Positions 23,820-31,772 of a stretch of 33,925 nucleotides of DNA are shown here, one piece after another; the stretch's first letter is position 1, and each line of letters begins with the position of its first letter. The stretch comes from an uncultured Solirubrobacteraceae bacterium (GTDB taxonomy: Bacteria; Actinomycetota; Thermoleophilia; Solirubrobacterales; Solirubrobacteraceae). The notes under the pieces were generated by a model, which saw nothing but the letters and a program-made list of their open reading frames with translations, did no database searches and was not told the origin of the DNA. Made by a program: the position numbers and the translations under genes. Location: assembly GCA_902806175.1 (NCBI GenBank), contig CADCVQ010000030.1, forward strand, positions 1-33,925. Reading direction: 5' to 3'.

Positions 23820-25060
23820 GGCGCGGGGTGCAGGGGAAGGCGCACCTTGACGCGCCAATGACCGGCGTCGGGACCCGCGAACACGTGGCCGCGCAGGCTG
23901 GTGACGCGCTCGCGAATGCCGTTCAGCCCGCGACCGCCGCCCGCACGCTGCGGCTGCGATGCGTCGAGAGGATTGGTCAGCTCGAGTTCGAGGTCGTGGG
24001 CACCGACGTCCAACCGCAGCCTGACCGGCGCGCGGCCGGCGTGGCGCGCGGCGTTGGTGAGGCTCTCCTGGACGATTCGGTAGGCCTCACGCGAGACCGC
24101 TTGGGGAACCTCGTCGATCCGGCCCGTCAACTGCGTCGTGACGTCGATGCCGGCCAACCGCGAGCTTTCGACGAGCCGCTGCAGGTCGGTCAGCGTGGGC
24201 GTCGGCGCGCGCGACGCGGCGCCGTCGTCGCGCAGCAGGCCGAGGACGTGGTCGAGGTCGCGCAGGCCGTTGCGGGCCGATGTCTCGATGCTCGTCAGGG
24301 CTTCGCGGACGAATCGCGGATCGTCTTCGAGCACGCGCCCGGCGGCGCCGGCCTGCACGGTCACGATACTGAGCGCGTGGCCGACGGAGTCGTGAAGCTC
24401 GCGCGCGAGGCGGTTGCGCTCGGCCAGGCGGATCGCGTCGCGCTGCACGGCAGCGAGACGTTCGGCCGGCGACGGGCCGAGCAGTCGCGGCGCAAGGCGC
24501 GCGAGCAGCGCGCCCGCCGCAGCCGCGAGGTACACCAACGCGAGCGGTGAAAGCAGCGCCAGCGGCACGATCCAGGCGCTCCCCGCCCCGCCCGGAACCG
24601 TCGCGTCCAGCTGGCCCAGCTGAACGTCTGCGGACGCAAACGGCGCGTTGCAGGCAGAGACCACCGCAGGGGGCAGCACGACCGTCAGGCTGCCGATCAC
24701 GCCGCCCACGATCAGGTGCGCGACGAACCACGCGGCCGAGCGTCGGCGCGTCTGCCACGAGGGCTGCGCGTCAATCGCCGCCGGGCCGGCGATCTGCACG
24801 CCGAGCAGGCTCCGCACCGCGCCGATCTCGAGCTCGCGCACGGCGGGCAGCATGCCGATCGCGATCGGCAGCGCCACGCCGCACACCGCGATCGCCAGTC
24901 CCCAGGCCGCGGCCTCGCCGAGTCCGCCCTCCAGCGCCGGCGCGACGAACCCGGCGAGCGTCCCGAACGGCGGCACCAGCGCCGCGCCGATCACGAGGTA
25001 GGCATAGCGCTGCCACGTCGAGGCGGCCGCTGGGATGGCGAGCACGCGCACCCGAGGCAT
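23816..25060 (-). CDS. NarL-system sensor histidine kinase (HisKA_3 type)
   Basis: 414 residues from ATG 25058-25060. The N-terminal half has four hydrophobic helices (about 18-42, 50-74, 110-136, 163-190) with little extracytoplasmic sequence. That suggests sensing within the membrane or by a partner, as in DesK/LiaS-like kinases. Then comes the HisKA_3 helix with phosphoacceptor His223 in ARELHDSVGHALS, and a compact HATPase with ESLTNAARHAG and GGRGLNGIRERV. A region between helices 2 and 3 carries VGSL-type sensor-domain character but I cannot name it. It is the first gene of a minus-strand run with its regulator, an unknown protein and a nitroreductase, and diverges from the small membrane protein pair. 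Confidence 0.92.
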   Translation of the reverse strand: MPRVRVLAIPAAASTWQRYAYLVIGAALVPPFGTLAGFVAPALEGGLGEAAAWGLAIAVCGVALPIAIGMLPAVRELEIGAVRSLLGVQIAGPAAIDAQPSWQTRRRSAAWFVAHLIVGGVIGSLTVVLPPAVVSACNAPFASADVQLGQLDATVPGGAGSAWIVPLALLSPLALVYLAAAAGALLARLAPRLLGPSPAERLAAVQRDAIRLAERNRLARELHDSVGHALSIVTVQAGAAGRVLEDDPRFVREALTSIETSARNGLRDLDHVLGLLRDDGAASRAPTPTLTDLQRLVESSRLAGIDVTTQLTGRIDEVPQAVSREAYRIVQESLTNAARHAGRAPVRLRLDVGAHDLELELTNPLDASQPQRAGGGRGLNGIRERVTSLRGHVFAGPDAGHWRVKVRLPLHPAP

Positions 25061-25105
25061 GGCGCGATCGTGACAGACGCCCGGAAGCTCGCACATCCCT
25101 CGCGC

Positions 25106-25134
25106 GGGGGACACAGATCGCCCAGACGGGGGAC
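25106..25134. repeat. Two GGGGGAC direct repeats 22 bp apart in a divergent promoter
   Basis: GGGGGAC occurs at 25106-25112 and again at 25128-25134, exactly 22 bp (two helical turns) apart, in the 108 bp gap between the sensor kinase start and the membrane protein start. The first copy also forms an imperfect inverted repeat with TCCC about 10 bp upstream. The spacing suits a dimeric regulator on one face of the DNA. Confidence 0.4.
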
Positions 25135-25168
25135 GAACGAGCCGCCGATCGTCGCCAGAGTGGTGGCC

Positions 25169-25699
25169 ATGACACCCGCACCTCACAAGCAGGCGGTCAC
25201 GGCAGCGCTCCTGGGATGCGCCGCCGCAGGGGGATACGCCGTCCTCAAAGCCGCGTGGGCCCTGGGGAGCACCGTCGGCGTGACCGCCGATCCGGCGGCC
25301 TGGGAGGCCTTCCTGGCCCGGATGGGCGGACGAACGCTCGCGCTCTCAGGGACGGTGCCGCTCGCGCTGCTGGCCGCTGTGATCTTGCTGTCGCTCGTGC
25401 AGCCATGGGGCCGGCGCGTGCCGCGGCGCGTGCGCGCGTCGCTGGCATGGATCGGTGCTGCGGTCATGACGCCCGTCGGGCTGCTGGGGCTCGGCGGCAC
25501 GATCGGCGACGCGCTCGCCGGCAGGCCCTTCCCGCTGCTGACGCCGGCGATCTACATCTACGTCTACGGCTGCTTCGCCGTGCTCGGCCTGTCGTTCGCC
25601 GTAGCCGCGCGGCGGACCCGCGAACTGCCACCGAGCCCGGCCTCGGCCCGCGCCGGACGTCTCGCCCCATCTTTCGCCCATCCACAGGAGGACCGATGA
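25169..25699 (+). CDS. Four-helix integral membrane protein, unknown function
   Basis: 176 residues with four predicted membrane helices (about 10-32, 52-75, 88-110, 120-145) and a charged, disordered C-terminus. I recognise no named domain, though the sequence resembles membrane proteins found beside DUF3995 genes in actinobacteria. ATG 25169 is preceded by GTGGTGGCC, so a GTG two or three codons upstream is also possible. It is divergent from the sensor kinase gene across 108 bp and overlaps the next gene by 4 nt (ATGA), so the two membrane proteins are coupled. Confidence 0.72.
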   Translation: MTPAPHKQAVTAALLGCAAAGGYAVLKAAWALGSTVGVTADPAAWEAFLARMGGRTLALSGTVPLALLAAVILLSLVQPWGRRVPRRVRASLAWIGAAVMTPVGLLGLGGTIGDALAGRPFPLLTPAIYIYVYGCFAVLGLSFAVAARRTRELPPSPASARAGRLAPSFAHPQEDR

Positions 25700-26187
25700 C
25701 CCCCACGCCTACCGCATCGACCCGCGCCCCGAGGAGCACCGTCATGACGAGCACGAGCCCCGGCAGAACCGCGACGTCCGTGCCGCGCATCGCCGGCCAG
25801 GCCGCCACGGCGATCCTCGTCGCCGTCTTCGGATTTCACGCCTACTGGGGCGCCGGGGGACGATGGGGAGCCGCCACCGCCTACGGCTCACCCGACATCC
25901 CGCCACCGGCGGCCAGCGCCGTCGTCGCGGTCCTGATCGCCGCCGCGGCGCTGCTGCTGCTCGCGCGCATCGCGATCCTCGCAACCCCGCTGCCGCGGCG
26001 GATGCTGCGTATCGGAACGCGGCTGCTCGTCGCGGTCTTCGCGCTCGCGGGCGTCAACAACCTCATCCAGCCCCAGGAGGCCTACGCCCGCGACTGGCAC
26101 ATCTACCTCTTCGGGCCGCTGCTCCTGGCCCTGGCCGCCCTCTGCGCCATCGCCGACCGCTCCAAGCACGACGTTCGCGCCAGCTGA
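25696..26187 (+). CDS. DUF3995 domain membrane protein
   Basis: 163 residues, four membrane helices (about 34-55, 72-96, 110-128, 137-155). The first helix ends with the HAYWGAGGRWG motif that characterises DUF3995, a small family of unknown function. AGGAGG lies 4 nt before ATG 25696; a second start at ATG 25744 has GAGGAG at a better 7 nt spacing and would remove a Thr/Pro-rich leader. Coupled to the upstream four-helix protein, so the two may form a complex, possibly under control of the adjacent NarL-type system. That control is inference. Confidence 0.8.
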   Translation: MTPTPTASTRAPRSTVMTSTSPGRTATSVPRIAGQAATAILVAVFGFHAYWGAGGRWGAATAYGSPDIPPPAASAVVAVLIAAAALLLLARIAILATPLPRRMLRIGTRLLVAVFALAGVNNLIQPQEAYARDWHIYLFGPLLLALAALCAIADRSKHDVRAS

Positions 26188-26337
26188 TCGTGAACACGCC
26201 GAGCATCGACCTGCGAAATCGGCTTCAGCCTCCGGATACGACGCGATCGTGGAATCGTCCGGACGAACGGGCTCGACACCGCCTCCACGCGGGTCCAGTC
26301 GGGGGCCGGCCGCTGACGGGAAGGTGACGAGCCGCAG
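26188..26337. other. Convergent gap with a 12 bp perfect palindrome
   Basis: The 150 bp between the DUF3995 and methyltransferase stops has no open frame worth defending. It contains TCGTCCGGACGA (26255-26266), a perfect 12 bp palindrome, and a second TCCGGA at 26231-26236. No terminator-like T-run is present. Confidence 0.4.
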
Positions 26338-27051
26338 TCAGCGATCGCGCGCGAGGACGCACCGCATGTGCAGGAAGTACGGTCGGCTCGCGGCCCGGGC
26401 GAGCATTGGCGCTGCAGCGAGCGCGGTCGCCGTCGGCTTGGGCTCGCGCAGCTCCTCCATGAGAAGGCCGCCACGCGACAGGGCGCGTGTGTAGGCCTCG
26501 AGCGGCCGGTCGATGCCCTCGAAGGTCATGTGCAACCCGCCGACCTCGAGCTCCTCGGCGAAGCGCTGCTCGGCGAAATAGTCGTCCAGCGCTTCGGGTG
26601 CACGGTTGAGCGGATGCACGATCGCCAGGCAGAACCTCCCGCCGGGCTCGAGCACTCGGGCGATCTCCGTCACCGCGCCTGTCAGGTCGTCCATGTCGTG
26701 CAGCGACATGAAGGCCAGCGCGAGGTCGAAGCTGTGGGCCTCCCACGGCAGCTTTGCGGCGTCGCCGCAGACAAGCTCGTCGTAGCCGCCAGCCTCACGC
26801 GCCAGGTCGACAAGCGTCGGGGAGCTGTCGATTCCCACCAGGCGATGCCCCTCGGCGGCCAGTGTGCGGCCCACCCGGCCCTCGCCACAGCCGACATCCA
26901 GCGTGCTGCGGCCCGCAGGCGGGACGAGCGCATGAAAGGCCGGCCAGTTGAGCTGCTCGTAGTACACGTCGTGGCCGACCACGCGCGTCCACCGTTCCCA
27001 TCGCGCGGCGTGGCGCTCCCATGCGTCGCTCAGCGATCCGAAGCCCTCCAT
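26338..27051 (-). CDS. Class I SAM-dependent methyltransferase (Methyltransf_11 type)
   Basis: 237 residues. Motif I LDVGCGEGR at 51-59 binds S-adenosylmethionine, motif II has the acidic residue after VGID, the next strand reads VCGDAAKLPW, and post-motif FDLALAFMSLHDMDD and RVLEPGGRFCLAIVHP follow. The substrate is not evident. The His-containing segment after the last strand is typical of small-molecule methyltransferases of this group. No clear Shine-Dalgarno precedes ATG 27051. It is separated by 80 bp from the dtd gene upstream on the same strand and may be independent. Confidence 0.88.
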   Translation of the reverse strand: MEGFGSLSDAWERHAARWERWTRVVGHDVYYEQLNWPAFHALVPPAGRSTLDVGCGEGRVGRTLAAEGHRLVGIDSSPTLVDLAREAGGYDELVCGDAAKLPWEAHSFDLALAFMSLHDMDDLTGAVTEIARVLEPGGRFCLAIVHPLNRAPEALDDYFAEQRFAEELEVGGLHMTFEGIDRPLEAYTRALSRGGLLMEELREPKPTATALAAAPMLARAASRPYFLHMRCVLARDR

Positions 27052-27131
27052 CGCCGCATCTTCGCGCAGCTACGACGAGCCAGCCATCTGCTCGGCCGGG
27101 CCGGGATCTGCAGGCCCGCTATGACATCGAC

Positions 27132-27548
27132 CTAGCCCTCCAGCACGAGCGTGACCGGTCCGTCGTTGACGAGCTCGACCTGCATGTCGGCGCCGAAGAC
27201 GCCGCCCGCCGCGCCCAGCTCGGCACGGAAGATCTCGTACAGCGGCTCGGCGACCGCCCCCGGCGCCGCGGCGACGTATGACGGCCGGTTGCCCCTGCTC
27301 GCGTCGCCGTAGAGCGTGAACTGGCTGACGACGAGCACCTCGCGGTCGCCGAGCGGCTCGTTCATCCGCCCGTCGGCATCCGGGAAGATCCGCAGCGCGC
27401 GGACCTTCTGCGCGAGCTTGATCGCGACCGCACGGTCATCGTCGTGGGTGATCCCCAGCAGGACCAGCAGCCCGGGGCCGATCTGCGACACGACGTCGCC
27501 GCCCGCGCGCACGCTCGCGCGCGACACGCGCTGGACGAGCGCTCGCAC
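27132..27548 (-). CDS. dtd: D-aminoacyl-tRNA deacylase
   Basis: 138 residues from GTG 27546-27548. The two DTD motifs are complete: SQFTLYGD near 84-91, where Thr supports the chiral pocket, and the C-terminal NDGPVT near 127-132 that provides the cross-subunit Gly-Pro. The start [13 protein letters not shown] is the family N-terminus. The homodimeric enzyme hydrolyses D-aminoacyl and glycyl-tRNA(Ala) errors in the cytosol. It sits 12 bp after the phosphofructokinase gene and is the last gene of the AEC-HD-pfk-dtd run. Confidence 0.95.
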   Translation of the reverse strand: MRALVQRVSRASVRAGGDVVSQIGPGLLVLLGITHDDDRAVAIKLAQKVRALRIFPDADGRMNEPLGDREVLVVSQFTLYGDASRGNRPSYVAAAPGAVAEPLYEIFRAELGAAGGVFGADMQVELVNDGPVTLVLEG

Positions 27549-27560
27549 GCGCGCGACCCA

Positions 27561-28598
27561 CTAGCCGAAGAAGACCTGCGCCGTCTCGAAGAGCGCCGGG
27601 TCGAGCAGCTTGGGCTGGCTGAGTGCGTCCTCGAGCGCGACGAGCTCGATCGCCGTGCCGTGCAGCGCGACCATCTGGCCGAAGTCACCGTTGGACGCGG
27701 CGTCGATCGCGGCGACGCCGAAGCGCGTGCCGAGGACGCGATCGAAGGCGACCGGCGAGCCGCCGCGCTGGATGTGGCCGAGCACCGTCGCGCGGCTCTC
27801 GTAGCCGGTGCGCTCCTCGATCTCCTTCTCGAGCTCGAAGGCGATCCCGCCGAGGCGGACATGGCCGAAGGAGTCCAGCGTGTCGGCGGCCGTCGCCGCG
27901 GCGCCGCCGTCCGAGCGCGTCGCGCCCTCGGCGACGACGACGATCGAGAAGGTCCTGCCGCTGTTCTCGTGGCGGTTGCGGATGTGCGCGCAGACCTCGT
28001 CGACGTCGAAGGGGTGCTCGGGCACGAGGATGACGTCGGCGCCTCCGGCCATGCCCGACCAGCAGGCGATCCAGCCCGCGTCGCGGCCCATGACCTCGCA
28101 GACGATCACGCGGTCGTGCGACTCGGCCGTCGAGTGCAGGCGGTCGATCGCCTCGGTCGCGATCTGCACGGCGGTCTGAAAGCCGAAGGTGAAGTCCGTC
28201 GCGTTGAGGTCGTTGTCGATCGTCTTGGGGACGCCGACGGTGGGAAAGCCCGCCGCGAAGAGCTTGTTCGCGACGCCGAGCGTGTCGTCGCCGCCGATCG
28301 GGATGAGCACGTCGATGCCACGCTCCTGCAACGACGCCAGCACCCGCTCTTCGCCGTTCTCGGTCTTGTAGACGTTGGTGCGCGACGTGCCGAGCATCGT
28401 GCCGCCCTTGTGCAGGATGCCGCTCGTGTTCTCGCGCGTCAGCTCGATCGCGTCGTTCTCGAGCACGCCCTTCCAGCCCTTGCGAAAGCCGAAGATCTCG
28501 TGGCCGTAGTGATCGATGCCCTTGCGGACGATTGCGCGGATGACGGGGTTCAGGCCGGGGCAGTCGCCGCCGCCTGTCAGAAGTCCGATGCGTGCCAT
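27561..28598 (-). CDS. 6-phosphofructokinase, pyrophosphate-type signature
   Basis: 345 residues from ATG 28596-28598, chosen over an ATG 9 nt upstream because CAGGA lies 8 nt before it and the protein then begins MARIGLLTGGGDCPG, as in the family. Other landmarks: GGTMLGTSR near 65-73, GGDDT 102-106, the catalytic PKTIDND 124-130, MGRDAGWIA and GHIQRGGSP. In E. coli PfkA the positions equal to Asp105 and Lys125 here are both Gly. Asp plus Lys at these positions is the pattern of pyrophosphate-dependent enzymes such as that of Amycolatopsis. The enzyme would therefore convert fructose 6-phosphate to the 1,6-bisphosphate reversibly using PPi. It lies 27 bp after the HD gene. Confidence 0.93.
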   Translation of the reverse strand: MARIGLLTGGGDCPGLNPVIRAIVRKGIDHYGHEIFGFRKGWKGVLENDAIELTRENTSGILHKGGTMLGTSRTNVYKTENGEERVLASLQERGIDVLIPIGGDDTLGVANKLFAAGFPTVGVPKTIDNDLNATDFTFGFQTAVQIATEAIDRLHSTAESHDRVIVCEVMGRDAGWIACWSGMAGGADVILVPEHPFDVDEVCAHIRNRHENSGRTFSIVVVAEGATRSDGGAAATAADTLDSFGHVRLGGIAFELEKEIEERTGYESRATVLGHIQRGGSPVAFDRVLGTRFGVAAIDAASNGDFGQMVALHGTAIELVALEDALSQPKLLDPALFETAQVFFG

Positions 28599-28625
28599 GC
28601 GCGCCATCCTGCCACGCGGGCGCCG

Positions 28626-29222
28626 TCAGCCGTCGGCACCCTCGTGGCCCGAGCGGGTGAGCGCGCGGCGCGCGCGCATGAGCGGCAGCGGGTCGCGCGG
28701 ATGGCGCACGATGCGGCGCGCGAGCCCCGGCGCGACGACGCGCGCGAAGAACGGTCCGGCGTCGAAGGCGCTGCGCACGGCCTTCACATACGCGCGCGAA
28801 AGGCCGGGATGCAGCAGTCCCTGGCTGAGGTCGGCGAGATCGGCCCGGCGGAAGGCCTCGACGAGCGGCGCGTGGGCGCGGCGGTAGGGCGTCAGCTTGT
28901 GGTGCTCGGCCACGACGAGGGCGAGTTCGTCGGCCCAGGCGGAGCGGCCGGTGCGCGCCAGCCAGGCGTCTTGGGCGGCGATCGACGGCGCCAGGTAGTC
29001 GAGCGTCCTGAACGCCACGAGATCGTGGAAGGCGCCGGCGATCGCGAGCTTCTCGTCGCGGTCGGGGCTCTGCGGCGCGAGCGTGCGGGCGAGGTTCAAC
29101 ACGCGGTAGACGTGCGCGTGGTACCCCTGCCAAGAGCGCTCGTCCGGGCCCCCGTGGCCGCGGTGCTCGGCAAGGATCTGCTCGACGAGCGGGTGCTCCC
29201 GGATCAGCTCGGGAGCGACCAC
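28626..29222 (-). CDS. HD-domain phosphohydrolase-like protein
   Basis: 198 residues from GTG 29220-29222, which has GAGGA about 7 nt upstream. The HD metal-binding pattern is visible: a His in YHAHVYRVLNLA near 35-37, the HD pair in GAFHDLVAF near 68-69, a His pair in AEHHKL near 108-109 and a late Asp in RADLADLS near 128. Such proteins hydrolyse nucleotide or small phosphate esters; the substrate here is unknown and no nucleotide-binding domain is attached. It follows the AEC transporter stop by 17 bp, so I read the two as co-transcribed with pfk and dtd. Confidence 0.78.
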   Translation of the reverse strand: MVAPELIREHPLVEQILAEHRGHGGPDERSWQGYHAHVYRVLNLARTLAPQSPDRDEKLAIAGAFHDLVAFRTLDYLAPSIAAQDAWLARTGRSAWADELALVVAEHHKLTPYRRAHAPLVEAFRRADLADLSQGLLHPGLSRAYVKAVRSAFDAGPFFARVVAPGLARRIVRHPRDPLPLMRARRALTRSGHEGADG

Positions 29223-29239
29223 CCGCGGATCCTCGCAGA

Positions 29240-30148
29240 TCAGCTCAGCGCCCCGCCGGCGAGCGCGAGCACCAGCGCGAGCGCGGTCGTCCACGCGAAG
29301 GCCGACGCCGCAAGGCCGCGGTCGAGGTCGTAGGCGTGGGCGACGACGAGCGAGTTCACGCCGACGGGCATCGCCACCTGCAGGAGATAGGCGTCGGGAA
29401 CGTCGACCGCGGTCGCCGCCGCGAATCCGAGCAGCACCAGCGGCCCAACCCCCATGCGCAGGCCGACGACGATGCCCACGGGCGCGCTCAGCCGCGGCGC
29501 CAGGCCCGTCCGTTCCGCCGCGAGCTGGACGCCGGCGACGAAGAAGCCCAGCGGCGCGAGCCCGAGCACGACCGCGCGGGCGATGTCGACGAGCACGTCG
29601 GGCGCAAGCGCATCGGGCGCCACGAGCGCCGCGGCGACAGCGATCAGCGGCGGATTGCGCACGAGATAGGTCCGCAGCCGCAGGCCCGGCGCCTGCCCGC
29701 GGGTCGTCATCGCGGCGGCAACCGCGAACGCCACGATGAAGAACGTCGGCCCGCCGACGAGGGCGTCGTAGGTGATCGCCGCGCCGAGCTCCTCGCGGCC
29801 GAGCAGCGTGGCGACGACCGGCGCCCCGAAGTAGCCCGTGTTGCCCATGATCGTGGCGACGACGACCATCGCGGCGGTCGCCACGGGCAGCCTGAGGACG
29901 CGCGTCGCCAGGCCGTAGGCGGCGAGGCCGGCGACGGCGAGCGCGGCGTAGCCGAGCAGCAGGCCGATTCCCGCGCCCGCCGTCAGCTCCGCTCGCGCCA
30001 GGACGAAGAACACGACGAACGGCAGCGCGGCGTAGAGCATCGCGTCGAGGATCCGCCGCGTGAGCCTGTCCGCCGCGGCGCCATAGCGGCGCTCGGCCCA
30101 GACGCCCGCGGCCACGGAGGCGACGATCGCCAGCGCCAGGAGGGCCAT
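29240..30148 (-). CDS. AEC-family transporter (auxin efflux carrier-like permease)
   Basis: 302 residues with about ten hydrophobic helices in two five-helix repeats. Typical AEC features are ATIMGNTGYFGAPV near 93-106 and the second-half crossover MPVGVNSLVVAHAYDL near 260-275. The family exports or exchanges organic anions such as malate, and auxin in plants; bacterial substrates vary. ATG 30146-30148 begins the first helix with no clear Shine-Dalgarno. It is the first gene of the minus-strand run leading to the HD protein, pfk and dtd. Confidence 0.87.
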   Translation of the reverse strand: MALLALAIVASVAAGVWAERRYGAAADRLTRRILDAMLYAALPFVVFFVLARAELTAGAGIGLLLGYAALAVAGLAAYGLATRVLRLPVATAAMVVVATIMGNTGYFGAPVVATLLGREELGAAITYDALVGGPTFFIVAFAVAAAMTTRGQAPGLRLRTYLVRNPPLIAVAAALVAPDALAPDVLVDIARAVVLGLAPLGFFVAGVQLAAERTGLAPRLSAPVGIVVGLRMGVGPLVLLGFAAATAVDVPDAYLLQVAMPVGVNSLVVAHAYDLDRGLAASAFAWTTALALVLALAGGALS

Positions 30149-30180
30149 CGCAGAGATTGTGCTGCACGCTCGCGTTGCGA

Positions 30181-30195
30181 CCGGGCGCGCCCCGG
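30181..30195 (-). terminator. Small GC hairpin after the galT-like gene
   Basis: CCGGG-CGCGC-CCCGG (30181-30195) lies 5 bp beyond the TAA of the galT-like gene and before the AEC start. The perfect 5 bp arms have no T-run. It may reduce read-through. Confidence 0.22.
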
Positions 30196-30200
30196 GGGGA

Positions 30201-31181
30201 TTACGCCTCGCGCAGCTCCGCCGCCGCCTGCTCGGGCGCGACCGTGTTCATGTGCACCCCGGTCCCGAGCTCCAGCGCCGCCTCGTGCGCCAGGCGCGGG
30301 ACGATGTCGATGCGCCAGCAGAAGCGGTCTGCGTCACGTGGCGCCGTGCGGATCCACAGGTTCACCGGCGGGCTCGCGCCGAAGCGCCGGCGCAGCCGCG
30401 ACAGCGCGTCGTGCAGGAGCGCGACGCCGCTCGGCCCGTCGTCCTCGAAGCGCTCGCGGCGCCGGCGCGGCGTGAGCATCAGCGTGTACTCGTGGCGCGA
30501 GGCGTAGGGGCAGGTGAGCACCGCCTCGTCGTCGATCGCGACGACGCGATCGCGCCGCCGCACCTCCTCCTGGACGAGATCCTCGAGCAGGTTGGCGCCC
30601 ATCGTGCGCGCGGCGTGGGCGCTGAAGCGCTCGCGCTCGCGGGCGACGGTCGCCGGCACGAAGCGCAGGGCGAAGAGCTGCGCATGCGTGTGCGGCTGCG
30701 TGGCGCCGGCCTCGGCGCGCTCGTTGACGCAGAGGTGCAGGTACGCGGCGCCCTGCTGCGCGCGCATCCGCTCGCGCCAGACCTCGACGGCAAGCGCGGC
30801 CTGCTCGACCGACAGGTCAGCCAGCGAGCAGACGGGCTCGGGGCTGTTGACGATCACCTCGTGTGCGCCCCGCGCCGGCAGCGCCGTGTACAGCTCGGGC
30901 CGGGCGTCGGGCGGCGCATCGTCCGCGCCCGCCGTGAGCGCGGGGTAGCTGTTGGGCACCACGCGGACGGTCCAGCCGGGGCCGTCGGCCGCCCCGCCGC
31001 CCGGGCGCAGCGCGAGCAGCTCGGGCGGTGTCTGGTCCTCGTTGCCCGTCGCGAACGGGTCTTTCGCCGGGTCGATCGGCGCGGGCGCCGTGACTGTCAG
31101 CTCGGCGCCCGGGCGCGTTGCCCGCTCGGTCGCGACGATCGCGCGCAGGCCCGTCAGGGGATCGATGCGGATCTCCGGCAC
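30201..31181 (-). CDS. galT: Galactose-1-phosphate uridylyltransferase-like protein (HIT superfamily)
   Basis: 326 residues from GTG 31179-31181. GalT-type features are VVPNSYPAL near 74-82 and AGATQPHTHAQLFAL near 158-172, where His166 would be the nucleotidylated residue and Gln168 its partner. The enzyme class exchanges UMP between UDP-glucose and galactose 1-phosphate in the Leloir pathway. The structural zinc site of E. coli GalT (two Cys of CPFC and His115) is absent: the first motif reads DPFATGNE and the second SPEPVCS. The family assignment is therefore firm but the exact substrate is not; it may be a related nucleotidyltransferase or phosphorylase. No galK or galE is nearby. It follows the thioredoxin-like gene by 6 bp. 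Confidence 0.75.
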   Translation of the reverse strand: MPEIRIDPLTGLRAIVATERATRPGAELTVTAPAPIDPAKDPFATGNEDQTPPELLALRPGGGAADGPGWTVRVVPNSYPALTAGADDAPPDARPELYTALPARGAHEVIVNSPEPVCSLADLSVEQAALAVEVWRERMRAQQGAAYLHLCVNERAEAGATQPHTHAQLFALRFVPATVARERERFSAHAARTMGANLLEDLVQEEVRRRDRVVAIDDEAVLTCPYASRHEYTLMLTPRRRRERFEDDGPSGVALLHDALSRLRRRFGASPPVNLWIRTAPRDADRFCWRIDIVPRLAHEAALELGTGVHMNTVAPEQAAAELREA

Positions 31182-31187
31182 GTCCGC

Positions 31188-31772
31188 TCAGCGCGCCAGC
31201 GCGTAGCGCTCGATCGCGGCCGCCAGCTGCGCCTCGCTCGTGAAGCGGCCCTGGTGGACGACGCGCTTGCCGCGCGCGTCGTAGAACGCCGTCGCCGGCA
31301 GCCCGACCGCGCCGTAGCGCCCGGTCATCGCCTGGCGCGGATCCTCGATCGACGGATAGGGCATCGGAAAGCGCGCGCTGAGCTTGCGCGCGTCGCCGCG
31401 GTTGTCGCCCGAGTTCACCCCGAGAAAGGCGACGCGCGCTCCATACCTGAGCGCCACGCGCTGGAAGATCGGCAGCTCGAAGATGCACGGGTCACACCAC
31501 GACGCCCACAGGTTCACCACGACCGGCCGGCCGCGCAGCGCGCGCAGCTGCGCGTCGAGTGCTCTCGCTCCACCGGGCTGCAGGTCGTTGACGCGACGCT
31601 GCAACGCCGCGAGCTCGGCCGGCGCTCCGGCGACTGGACGCGAGACCTGTGCCAGCGAGAGGGGGCGCAGCACGTCGGAGCCGCCGCTGTTGCTGTCGCC
31701 GGCCTGCAGCAGGCCGACGACGACGGCCGCGCCGACGGCGAGGCAGGCGATCGTGACGAGAGCCTTGCGCAT
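31188..31772 (-). CDS. TlpA/ResA-like extracytoplasmic thioredoxin
   Basis: 194 residues from ATG 31770-31772. A membrane anchor or signal (5-23) precedes a Ser/Gly linker, a helical spacer (40-80) and a thioredoxin fold with VVNLWASWCDPC (Cys93, Cys96) and cis-Pro in VGLPATAFYD. Such proteins reduce disulfides outside the membrane, often for cytochrome c maturation or redox repair. The helical spacer before the fold replaces the usual short strand, an unremarkable lineage variation. It is first in a pair with the galT-like gene, a pairing with no obvious functional logic. Confidence 0.88.
   Translation of the reverse strand: MRKALVTIACLAVGAAVVVGLLQAGDSNSGGSDVLRPLSLAQVSRPVAGAPAELAALQRRVNDLQPGGARALDAQLRALRGRPVVVNLWASWCDPCIFELPIFQRVALRYGARVAFLGVNSGDNRGDARKLSARFPMPYPSIEDPRQAMTGRYGAVGLPATAFYDARGKRVVHQGRFTSEAQLAAAIERYALAR

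Noticed and set aside
25061-25168. CRISPR-like or iteron-like repeat array
   Set aside because: Only two 7 bp copies are present, with no further units or conserved spacers; a regulator site is a simpler reading.
27444-29333. 629-codon plus-strand frame opposite pfk and the HD gene
   Set aside because: Shadow frame; PFK and HD motifs are on the minus strand.
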